DNA of 64,000 bases from JAPUEK01 sp963815355. Its GTDB lineage: Bacteria > Pseudomonadota > Alphaproteobacteria > Rhodobacterales > Rhodobacteraceae. The notes under the pieces were generated by a model, which was given only the letters and a program-made list of their open reading frames with translations, had not been told where the DNA came from and did not search any database. Below are positions 44,218 through 51,703 of this stretch, in pieces. The stretch spans positions 148,275-212,274 of the forward strand of contig CAWFGJ010000012.1 of NCBI GenBank assembly GCA_963815355.1. Direction: 5' to 3'. Each line of letters begins with the position of its first letter. Positions within the stretch are counted from its first letter, which is position 1. A program made the position numbers and the translations under genes.

Positions 44218-44631
44218 TCAATCGGGTTGATTGCGAAAAAACGTAAGTGCCAACCGGTTCTGTCCACTTACTGAGCCATAGTCGATGGCATCGGCAAATT
44301 GCTGGATCAGCCCCAGACCGCGCCCGGACTCAGACATCGGGTCAACATCCGCAAGGTCGATAGAGTTTTCGCGGAGATCAAATGGCGGTGCGCCAAGTGG
44401 GTCGGTGATTTCGATGGTCACGGCCAAATCGGTAATCTCCAACGCCAGTCCAATGGCGGCGTCGTCTGGGCCACTCGCGTGTTCAACGCAATTGGTCAGC
44501 GCCTCGATGACGCAAATCTCAAACGCCATCAGCCTGTCCGGTGCCAGCGCGGTTTCTACATCCGCCTTCAATGACAGAACCATTGGGTCAATGTCCTCAA
44601 GGCGGTTTGTCATGATGAAGGCCGTTTTCAT
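44218..44631 (-). CDS. rbaW: Anti-sigma factor-type serine kinase (RbaW/RsbW-like)
   Basis: 137 aa single-domain GHKL ATPase. N-box EALTNCVEHASGPDD, G1-like ITDPLGAPPFDL and G2 SGRGLGLIQQFADAID are present. RsbW-type kinases phosphorylate an STAS partner and can hold a sigma factor or other target. It overlaps the STAS gene (stop and start share a base at 44631) and follows the PP2C gene in the order Y-V-W, matching the RbaYVW partner switch of Rhodobacter capsulatus; the symbol is given on that basis. The DUF3131 glycan operon follows 38 bases downstream. Confidence 0.82.
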   Translation of the reverse strand: MKTAFIMTNRLEDIDPMVLSLKADVETALAPDRLMAFEICVIEALTNCVEHASGPDDAAIGLALEITDLAVTIEITDPLGAPPFDLRENSIDLADVDPMSESGRGLGLIQQFADAIDYGSVSGQNRLALTFFRNQPD

Positions 44632-44975
44632 CAGAGGCGCTGCCCCACTATTTGCAAAGCTGTCTTCAAGTTCGGATAGGCGGTAAAAACCCGATCCATC
44701 CGCGTAATCTTGAACATCTGCTCAACACTGCCCGAGAGGGAGCACACCGTGACTTCGCCGCGGTTGCCAACCTTTTTCAAGATCCCGACCAGCGCACCCA
44801 GCGCGGAGGAATCCATAAAGCTGACCTCATCGAAGTCGATAATCAGTGTGCCTTGGCCGGCATCGACCAAATCGCAGACTTCGGTTTTAAACGCGGAAGC
44901 GTTCACCGCCGTCAGTCGCTCTGCGCCGGGCTGAACGACGCAAATGCCGTTATCTTGTTGAATTACACGTATCAT
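44631..44975 (-). CDS. rbaV: STAS domain anti-sigma factor antagonist (RbaV-like)
   Basis: 114 aa, a single STAS domain. The phosphorylation segment is FDEVSFMDSSALGALVGIL with Ser56/Ser57 as candidates. The protein would be phosphorylated by the adjacent kinase and dephosphorylated by the adjacent PP2C, and in the unphosphorylated state bind the kinase. Start overlaps the PP2C stop (ATGA), and its end overlaps the kinase start, so the three are made in fixed ratio. Symbol by analogy to R. capsulatus. Confidence 0.85.
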   Translation of the reverse strand: MIRVIQQDNGICVVQPGAERLTAVNASAFKTEVCDLVDAGQGTLIIDFDEVSFMDSSALGALVGILKKVGNRGEVTVCSLSGSVEQMFKITRMDRVFTAYPNLKTALQIVGQRL

Positions 44976-46162
44976 TTAGGAATGGTCCTTTCTATGGCAA
45001 CCACTGTGAGGTCATCTTCCAACGCGTTGCCCGCACGCCATGCGTTCAATGCGTCCACGAGCGCCGCAGGAATGTGTTCCATTCCCTTCGCGGCACTTGC
45101 CTCGACAACCTCTTGCAACCTTTGCTCCCCAAACGGCTCGCCGGCATCATTGTCGGCTTCCATTGCGCCGTCAGAGCACATGACGATCGAGGCGCCCGGC
45201 TCAAACGGCAGGGAGTCGTTCTTGTAATCGGCAAAGCTGATCAGGCCGACCGGAAAGCCACCGGAACCGATCAGCTTTACGTCCCCATTGGGATGCACAT
45301 AAAACGGCGACGGGCATCCCGCGTGGCAAAAGTCAAAATGGCCTTGCCGCGTGTCGAGAACCCCGCAGAACATCGTGAAATACTCATCGCTGTCGGTATC
45401 GCTGAACCGGTTGTTTAGGTCCGTGATCAAAGCGGCCGGATCATGCGTGCCGTCTGCCCGGATCGCTCGGTTGCGGAAGTAGTCCGGCGTGATGAGATGG
45501 CCGATCGCTACCGAGAGCAGGGCCGCGTGCACCCCGTGCCCGGCCACGTCGATGGTATAGAACCCCAGCTTTTCACTGCTCAGGGCAAAGCACCCGAACA
45601 TATCGCCCGAAACGAACGATGACGGCACAAAGGCCGAGGCCACCTTGAACCCCAGCACATTGCCCTGCGCCTTGGGCAGCAGACGTCGCTGCGCGGCGGC
45701 GGCGGCCTGAAGGTCGTTTTCGATCCGCTCTTTGGCCTCTTTCAGCACGCGTGTGCGCTCGGCCAAGTCGATCTCGTGCTGGATGATCCGGCTTGCACCG
45801 CGGATGCGGGTCATCAGCCGTGACATATCCAGCGGCTTGAGCATGAAGTCGTCGACCCCGGCATCCAGAGCCGCCTTGCGGTCGGCCACCTGATCGCCAG
45901 AGGTGACCATGATAATGTGCACATAGTGGTCCAGCTCCAGCCGCCGGATCTCGCGGGCAAGCTCGACGCCATTCAACCCTGGCATGTCCAGGTCGCTGAT
46001 AACCAGCGGCGCGTTTGTCTCTCTGACCAGCCGCAAAGCCTCGGTGCCGTTCTCGGCAAGCAGTGCCTCATGGCCAAGCTTGCTCAGAATCAAAGCGAGA
46101 TACCGACGCTGAACCTCGTCATCCTCTGCAACGATAATTTTAAGCTTCGGCACGTTAAACAT
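44972..46162 (-). CDS. rbaY: Receiver-PP2C phosphatase (RbaY-like, SpoIIE family)
   Basis: 396 aa from the ATG at 46162 (MFNVPKLKIIVAEDDE). N-terminal receiver domain (1-120) with acidic pocket EDD (about 13-15), phospho-acceptor Asp57 in VISDLDMPGLNG and Lys in FMLKPLD; a coiled linker (RIIQHEIDLAERTRVLKEAK); C-terminal PP2C domain with SSFVSGDMFGCFAL, YTIDVAGHGVHAALLSVA, IVMCSDGAMEADND and DDLTVVAI holding the metal-binding Asp residues. Phosphorylation by a histidine kinase would switch the phosphatase, which then activates the STAS protein. First gene of the minus-strand series; 561 bases separate it from the divergent response regulator. Confidence 0.87.
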   Translation of the reverse strand: MFNVPKLKIIVAEDDEVQRRYLALILSKLGHEALLAENGTEALRLVRETNAPLVISDLDMPGLNGVELAREIRRLELDHYVHIIMVTSGDQVADRKAALDAGVDDFMLKPLDMSRLMTRIRGASRIIQHEIDLAERTRVLKEAKERIENDLQAAAAAQRRLLPKAQGNVLGFKVASAFVPSSFVSGDMFGCFALSSEKLGFYTIDVAGHGVHAALLSVAIGHLITPDYFRNRAIRADGTHDPAALITDLNNRFSDTDSDEYFTMFCGVLDTRQGHFDFCHAGCPSPFYVHPNGDVKLIGSGGFPVGLISFADYKNDSLPFEPGASIVMCSDGAMEADNDAGEPFGEQRLQEVVEASAAKGMEHIPAALVDALNAWRAGNALEDDLTVVAIERTIPK

Positions 46163-46723
46163 TCGGCTACCTTTGGACCACGTCGTTTCGATCTGGGCTC
46201 TGTCAGTCGGCAGGAGGCTGTCGTTTTCGACGCGAACCCACACTACCCAGAGTGGTATATTTAGGTCAAATTTGTCGAAACTGTGGTCAATCCGGGCCAT
46301 CTCGATGATTGTTGCGAAAATGGCAATAATGTTTGCGGTTGTTTTCCAGTGGGTTATGCGATTTCCCCACGATTTGCGGCATTTTCGCCCTGGGCGCGTG
46401 GCCCGTGCCGCCTGTCGCCTCTAAGTTGCGCGCTACCGGAACGCCAGTCAGCGGTCCACCTTCCCTTGCGTCACCTCTGATGGTCCGAACGTCTGGCCCG
46501 AAAGGCAGACAAACAGCCGTCCCCGCACGCGGACCGAAAGGGCAGCACCCGTCCGAAACACGCAGCGGCTGGCCCGGCTTATGATCCGCCAAAACGGACC
46601 GCGCCAAAGAACCGCGCAACTCTTGCCAAAGAAAAGACAAGATTCTCACTTAACCCTGAGTTGTAGTTAACAGATTTGCGCAACCGCTTAATGATAAGTG
46701 CCTGCGCTGCGGGAAGGGGCAAC
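46163..46723 (+). other. 561-base intergenic region between the divergent rbaY-like and response regulator genes
   Basis: No convincing coding frame. It must hold both divergent promoters. The middle part (about 46380-46620) contains short inverted repeats such as GTCTG-N10-CAGAC and several related stretches resembling GGCCCGAAAGGCAGAC and GACCGAAAGGGCAGCA. The sequence near 46645-46700 is A/T-richer (TTAACCCTGAGTTGTAGTTAAC is an imperfect palindrome read in two halves) and is the likely promoter zone for the plus-strand gene. No tRNA or terminator seen. Confidence 0.5.
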
Positions 46724-47677
46724 ATGAAGATCCTGGCAGTCGACGACGATCCCGTCTTTCTCTCATTGCTCGTGCCAATGCTGAGCGATCTCGGAAATGA
46801 CGACGTTACAGTTGCGATGTCTGCGAAAGATGCCTTGAAGGGCCTTGGCCGCGCGTCCCAACCTTTTGATTGTATCTTGTTGGACATCCAGATGCCCGGC
46901 ATGGACGGTGTGGAGCTGTGCCAACACATCCGCACGCTGGCCGCCTATCGCCGCACGCCGATCGTCATGGTCACCGCGATGAGCGATAAGCAATCTATCG
47001 ATGACGCGTTCTCTGTGGGGGCGACCGACTATGTCGTCAAACCGTTGGACCGCGTCGATCTGAAGGCCCGTCTTGGGATGGTCGAGCGCTTGCTCAATGA
47101 ACGGCGTCTGGCGGCAGCGCTGGAAAAGCAGCTTGAGCAGAACCACGAAGTTGTCACCATGTCCGTCGATTTTGAATCGGCCATTCCCATTCCGGGGTTT
47201 GAGCGTGGCATCGAATATCTGGCGCTGGAAAACTACCTGCTGACGATCGGCAACAAGCGGATGCATTCCACCTCGGCGGTGGGGATTTCGATCCTCAATG
47301 CAAGTGCGTTCTACCGCAAAGCGTCGGTGGCCAATTTCATCAACATGCTCGGCGATGTAGCGTCTTCGATTTCTGACGCGGCCAAGACCGATCAGATGCT
47401 GATCTCTTACGCGGGCAACGGCAATTTTGTCGGCGTGATGTCGGGCAATCCGGTGTTTGACCCGACGGAATTCGAGGCCCTTGTCGTCTCGGGCATCGCC
47501 GACTTTGCCAGCTTCTATGCGATGGAAAACCTGCCGCCGCCGGAAATCAAGGTCGGCACGCTGGTCCGCAACTCCTTCTTCGGGCTATATAACCCGACCG
47601 CCATCCTTGACCGCGCCATTGCAATCGCGGCAAGTAGCCAGGAAGTCAAAACCAAAACACGTTGGAACGTCGCATGA
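46724..47677 (+). CDS. Response regulator with an unrecognised C-terminal domain
   Basis: 317 aa from the ATG at 46724 (MKILAVDDDPVFLSLL), with GGAAGGGG upstream. Receiver domain 1-120 with acidic residues DDD (7-9), phospho-acceptor Asp54 in CILLDIQMPGMDG, Thr in VMVTAMS and Lys in DYVVKPLD. After a helical linker (ERLLNERRLAAALEKQLEQN) the rest (about 150-317) shows no HTH, GGDEF, HD-GYP or phosphatase motif; it contains NYLLTIGNKRMHSTSAVGIS and GNGNFVGVMSGN, weakly reminiscent of a degenerate GGDEF-like fold, unproven. Its stop overlaps the HPt start (ATGA). Likely output or adaptor of the local phosphorelay. Confidence 0.8.
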   Translation: MKILAVDDDPVFLSLLVPMLSDLGNDDVTVAMSAKDALKGLGRASQPFDCILLDIQMPGMDGVELCQHIRTLAAYRRTPIVMVTAMSDKQSIDDAFSVGATDYVVKPLDRVDLKARLGMVERLLNERRLAAALEKQLEQNHEVVTMSVDFESAIPIPGFERGIEYLALENYLLTIGNKRMHSTSAVGISILNASAFYRKASVANFINMLGDVASSISDAAKTDQMLISYAGNGNFVGVMSGNPVFDPTEFEALVVSGIADFASFYAMENLPPPEIKVGTLVRNSFFGLYNPTAILDRAIAIAASSQEVKTKTRWNVA

Positions 47678-48054
47678 ACGCTGCCCTCCCCCGCGCCGGA
47701 CTGTCCGGCACAGCACAGCCGCCTGCCGCTGCGTCCACTGGTCTGGACAAGGCGCGCGCGCGGTTTCGCAGCCTGATCCTTGAACGCATTCTGGCGTTAG
47801 AGGCCTGCCGCCAAAGCGTGATAACTGGGGATGCGCCAGAGACCGCGCTGACCAGCATCAGTGATCTGGCGCACAAGATCAGCGGCGTCGGCGCAACCCT
47901 TGGCTTTGTCGAGGCAGGCGGGCTTGCGGGCTTGGTGGAACGCACCATTCTGCAAGACCGGCAAAGGCTCTCTCAGCCAGCGCAGTTTCAAAAGGATCTG
48001 GAGCCACTGCTGGAAACGCTGCTCGTCGCTTTGGAAAGCTTGATCGAAGACTAA
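47674..48054 (+). CDS. HPt domain phosphotransfer protein
   Basis: 126 aa from the ATG at 47674, overlapping the stop of the response regulator gene. A disordered N-terminus precedes a helical bundle with the HPt motif ISDLAHKISGVGATLGFVEAG, His67 being the candidate phospho-acceptor, and a following LVERTIL/ LLETLLVALESLIE helix pair. HPt proteins pass phosphate from the receiver of a hybrid kinase to another receiver. Two hybrid kinases lie within 7 kb. A strong terminator follows immediately. Confidence 0.82.
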   Translation: MNAALPRAGLSGTAQPPAAASTGLDKARARFRSLILERILALEACRQSVITGDAPETALTSISDLAHKISGVGATLGFVEAGGLAGLVERTILQDRQRLSQPAQFQKDLEPLLETLLVALESLIED

Positions 48055-48055
48055 C

Positions 48056-48089
48056 AAACGGCGTGCCTCTGCGGAGACACGCCGTTTTG
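48056..48089 (+). terminator. Intrinsic terminator after the HPt gene
   Basis: AAACGGCGTG and CACGCCGTTT form a 10-bp stem around a loop that itself pairs (CTC with GAG), followed by T and G. It begins two bases after the HPt stop codon and also lies downstream of the convergent hybrid kinase gene, so it may serve both. Confidence 0.88.
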
Positions 48090-48123
48090 TCCTGCCCGCA
48101 AGCGCCCTGCCCGCAATCGACCC

Positions 48124-51069
48124 TCAGCCCACCACAGACCGGATCGCCAAAGCCAGATCAGCCGAACCAACCGGCTTGGCGACGCAAGTGTCAAATCCCC
48201 AAGTCAGATACTCGGCCACCTGATGCGCCATGACGTTGGCGGTCACCGCCAAGATGGGCATCGCGTCCAACCCCAACTCTGTCTCACGCGCGCGGATCTG
48301 GCGCAAAGCGGTTGGCCCGTCCATGATCGGCATGGCGATATCCAGCAGCACCGCGTCAAACCGACCCGGCTCCCACGCATTCACCGCCTGCTCACCATCC
48401 GTGACGATGCTCACCTCGGCCCCAAGCCGCGTCAGCATCATTTCCATCACGGCGCAGTTTGTCAGGTTGTCGTCCGCCGCCAGAATCCGCAGCCCTGCCA
48501 AGCCGATCGGCTCATTGGACGGCTCCAACGGCCTTTCCACCTGCGGCTGCGCGTTGGGAAGTGGCAACGAAACCCGAATGGTCGTGCCCTGCCCCGGCGT
48601 TGAGGTCACTTGGATCGTGCCACCCATCATCTCGACAAAGGTGCGCGTGATCGCCATGCCAAGCCCGGTGCCACCATACCGACGCGTCACAGAGGTATCC
48701 GCCTGACTGAATTCGTCGTGCAAGCGGCTTATCTGATCGGCCGTCATGCCGATACCGGTGTCCCGGACTTCGATGTCCAGCGGCGAACCTGCGCGGCCGA
48801 TCATCTTGACCATCACTTCACCACGGTCGGTGAACTTGATCGCATTGCTGATCAGGTTGTGCAGGATCTGCTGCACTCGGTGCGGGTCACCCAGGCGCGG
48901 CGCTTCGGCCCCGGATCCGACCATCACCTCAAACAGCAGGCCCTTTTCTTCGGCCCGCAAGGCGTGCAGGTCCTCTACCCTTTCGGCCAGATCCAGTGGG
49001 CTAAAGGCGACGGCTTCCAGTTCCATCTTGCCGGCTTCGATCTTCGACATATCAAGGATGTCGTTCAGAATGTTCAACAAAGTTTCGCCAGAACGGCGAA
49101 TCGTGCCGATCATCCGCTTGTGCGAAGGCTGTTCAAGCGAAGACTCCAGAACCTCGGCCATCCCCAACACGCCATTCAGCGGGGTGCGGATTTCATGGCT
49201 CATATTGGCAAGGAACATCGACTTGGTGCGGTTCGATTCCTCTGCATGGGCCTTGGCCAGATACAGCTCCGTAATGTCTGACCCGACGCCGCGAAAGCCG
49301 GTGAACGCCCCCTCCGCGTCAAAGATCGGCGTTCCCGTCATCCGACGCCAGCGCGTGATCCCATCTTTGGCTTTTGGCGCGCGGTAGATGAAATCGCGGA
49401 ACGCTTCGCGATTGCTCAGGGCTTTGATCAGCGGATTCCAATCGATGCCAGCGAACATATCGGGATGAAGTGCCAACCATTCCTCTTGCGTCCGGCCAAT
49501 CATGCCCTCACGCGACACGCCCCCGCTGTCAAAGAATTGACCGTCCATCACAATGGTATAGCGGCATTCGGCATCCATTTCCCAAAGCCAGCCGTCCGAG
49601 ACGGAAGCGATGTCCACCAAGCGTTGCTCAACCAGCGCGCGCTCTGCGATGGTGCGCTCCAGATCGGCGGTCACGGCCGTCAACGCGGCTTCGCGCGCCT
49701 TTTGCTCGGTAATCTCGATCTGCACGCCCGCGATCAGTTCTGCCGTCCCGTTCGGGCCACGGTGCAAGGTCCGTCCACTGTCAAGAACCCAAAGCCAATG
49801 GCCATCGCGGTGGCGCAACCGATACTCGGCCAGATAGTCGACGGACGGGTCAGCCATGCACCGCTCAAACAACTCTTCCGTCATGGCCAGATCATCGGGA
49901 TGCACCCGCGAACGCCACGTCTCAAAGCCGATCGGGTGCAACTCTTCCAACCGGTAGCCCAGCAAATCGGCCCAATGTTCGTTGACCCGATGCTCGCCCG
50001 TCTTGACGTTCCACTCCCACGTGCAGACCCGCGCGCCATCGATCACATTACGCAGCCGCTGTTCGGCCAACCGGACCGAGGTGATGTCGGAATGAATCTC
50101 GATCCGCTCGCCTGCCGGGGTCTTGTGCGACACGACGCGCACGGTCCGCCCATCGTGCAGGGTGCGTTCAAAGCTATGGCTGCCGTATGCGTAATCACGA
50201 AGACGGTTTGCTTTCCATTCCTCCTCGCGACCGACCGCCTCGGGCCACTGGCCGTGCCGCAAAGCATAATCGACCAAATACTCAAACCGCACGCCCGGCA
50301 CCATCGCAGGTGCGGCCAGCGCATAGAACTCGCGGTAGCGGCTGTTGCAGATCGTCATCCGGTCGTCGGCATCGAACATAACGATGCCATCCTGAAGCGA
50401 GCCCAAAGTATCCGTCAGATATTGCCGGGCAACCCTGGCCACCTCGTGCTCAACTTCTGTGCTTTTGCCGCTTGGCGCGGGCTCGCCCGCCTCCCCAAGG
50501 TCCACATCTTCGAAATGCGTGCCCGACAGCAGGTTGCCCGCTGGATGCAGGACAGGCCTGCCGTCCCACAGCCGCTCTGACCGGCGAATGGCGGCCAACA
50601 GCCCCTGACAGATCGCGTGCAAGGCCGGTCCGCTGCCACTAAGCTGCGCCACCGTCAGCCGCGTCTTAAGGATCAGGATGCCCCCGTCCATCGGCACACC
50701 AAAGCTCAGAACCGCGCAGGTTCCGGCCTCATGCTCCGGCGGGCAGCGCTCCAGCAGAAAGAACCTGTCCGGGGCGGTCTCGGCCAAGGCCCGCAGCTCA
50801 GAATGATTATAACTTTCAAAGCACTTGGGATCGCCGTGCGGGTTGGCCCATTGGTGCAAAAGCTGCGCGTCTTGCAAGGCCAGCATACGGCACAGCGTGA
50901 GAGAGTCTGCACCCAGCGCTTCGCCAACGCGGGCTACGGCCGTGCCAATACAGTCAGCAAGTTCGGTATCTGCCGCCGTGATCAGATCGGCAAGCAACGT
51001 CAACGCGAATTCCATATCTGGAAGCCCGGTAGGGTCAGCGTTATTGGTCAGAGGTTCGGCCACAGCCAT
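48124..51069 (-). CDS. Hybrid sensor histidine kinase with PAS domains and receiver
   Basis: 981 aa, soluble. An N-terminal GAF-like region (about 20-190), PAS domains (about 215-330, 335-465 and 490-600; note the PAS/PAC segments YLAEYRLRHRDGHWLWVLDS and RWRRMTGTPIFDAEGAFTGF), HisKA with FLANMSHEIRTPLNGVLGM (His625), HATPase (NLISNAIKFTDRGE, DTGIGM, RYGGTGLGMAI), and a C-terminal receiver with AADDN and Asp about 910 in VLLDIAMPIMDG. No membrane helix, so the signal is cytoplasmic. It needs an HPt partner, and one is encoded next door in convergent orientation. It is close to the second hybrid kinase in layout. Confidence 0.9.
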   Translation of the reverse strand: MAVAEPLTNNADPTGLPDMEFALTLLADLITAADTELADCIGTAVARVGEALGADSLTLCRMLALQDAQLLHQWANPHGDPKCFESYNHSELRALAETAPDRFFLLERCPPEHEAGTCAVLSFGVPMDGGILILKTRLTVAQLSGSGPALHAICQGLLAAIRRSERLWDGRPVLHPAGNLLSGTHFEDVDLGEAGEPAPSGKSTEVEHEVARVARQYLTDTLGSLQDGIVMFDADDRMTICNSRYREFYALAAPAMVPGVRFEYLVDYALRHGQWPEAVGREEEWKANRLRDYAYGSHSFERTLHDGRTVRVVSHKTPAGERIEIHSDITSVRLAEQRLRNVIDGARVCTWEWNVKTGEHRVNEHWADLLGYRLEELHPIGFETWRSRVHPDDLAMTEELFERCMADPSVDYLAEYRLRHRDGHWLWVLDSGRTLHRGPNGTAELIAGVQIEITEQKAREAALTAVTADLERTIAERALVEQRLVDIASVSDGWLWEMDAECRYTIVMDGQFFDSGGVSREGMIGRTQEEWLALHPDMFAGIDWNPLIKALSNREAFRDFIYRAPKAKDGITRWRRMTGTPIFDAEGAFTGFRGVGSDITELYLAKAHAEESNRTKSMFLANMSHEIRTPLNGVLGMAEVLESSLEQPSHKRMIGTIRRSGETLLNILNDILDMSKIEAGKMELEAVAFSPLDLAERVEDLHALRAEEKGLLFEVMVGSGAEAPRLGDPHRVQQILHNLISNAIKFTDRGEVMVKMIGRAGSPLDIEVRDTGIGMTADQISRLHDEFSQADTSVTRRYGGTGLGMAITRTFVEMMGGTIQVTSTPGQGTTIRVSLPLPNAQPQVERPLEPSNEPIGLAGLRILAADDNLTNCAVMEMMLTRLGAEVSIVTDGEQAVNAWEPGRFDAVLLDIAMPIMDGPTALRQIRARETELGLDAMPILAVTANVMAHQVAEYLTWGFDTCVAKPVGSADLALAIRSVVG

Positions 51070-51135
51070 CCTTCTCGATTACCCGCTAGGGTGTAGTCGC
51101 CATGAAGGAATGCCACTGTCAAGGGAATTAGGCTG

Positions 51136-51534
51136 TTAACCCGGCGTAACCGGGCCTGCCCCCAACATGGCACGGATCGTAGAGACCATTGCGTCACGGG
51201 TCAGCGGTTTGGGCAAGGTCACGTCGTTTTTTCCAGCGCAGGCCTTGTAGTCAAGCGGGGTGAAATTGGCGTCCGCTGTAAAGCGGATGACGGGCGTCGC
51301 GGCGTTCAAAGATCGACCGGCGCGCAGGTGGCGGATAACGCGGTCCCCGGTGATGAACGGCATGTTCTGGTCAACGATCATCAGATCAAACGTGCGAAGC
51401 AGCGCAATCTCCAGCGCCTCTCGGCCATCCGAGGCGACGGTCAACTCTAGATCGCTTGCGCCCAGGAACTCGCGCACGATTTCCTGATTGACCTCATCGT
51501 CATCTGCCAAAAGGATCTGGAACTTGGATTTCAC
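51136..51534 (-). CDS. Single-domain response regulator
   Basis: 132 aa from the GTG at 51534, with GAGGGG six bases upstream. A stand-alone receiver: LLADDDEVNQ (acidic pocket), phospho-acceptor Asp55 in LMIVDQNMPFITGD, Thr in IRFTADAN and Lys in VTLPKPLTRD. No output domain. Such proteins act as phosphate shuttles or sinks between hybrid kinases and HPt proteins, or bind targets directly. It lies between the two hybrid kinase genes on the same strand (66 bases before one, 169 after the other). Confidence 0.87.
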   Translation of the reverse strand: MKSKFQILLADDDEVNQEIVREFLGASDLELTVASDGREALEIALLRTFDLMIVDQNMPFITGDRVIRHLRAGRSLNAATPVIRFTADANFTPLDYKACAGKNDVTLPKPLTRDAMVSTIRAMLGAGPVTPG

Positions 51535-51703
51535 GGCACGCCCCTCATCAAACAGTTTTCGACAAAATGTCATACATTTATACCACCTCATGCGCTAATA
51601 CTCGCATAGATTGTGGCCAACAAAACGGCAAACAATCGTCACGACCGAGGCAGTTTTGTTTCGAAAAAGACAAGCAATCAACTTAAGGTTGTTTTGTTTA
51701 CCT

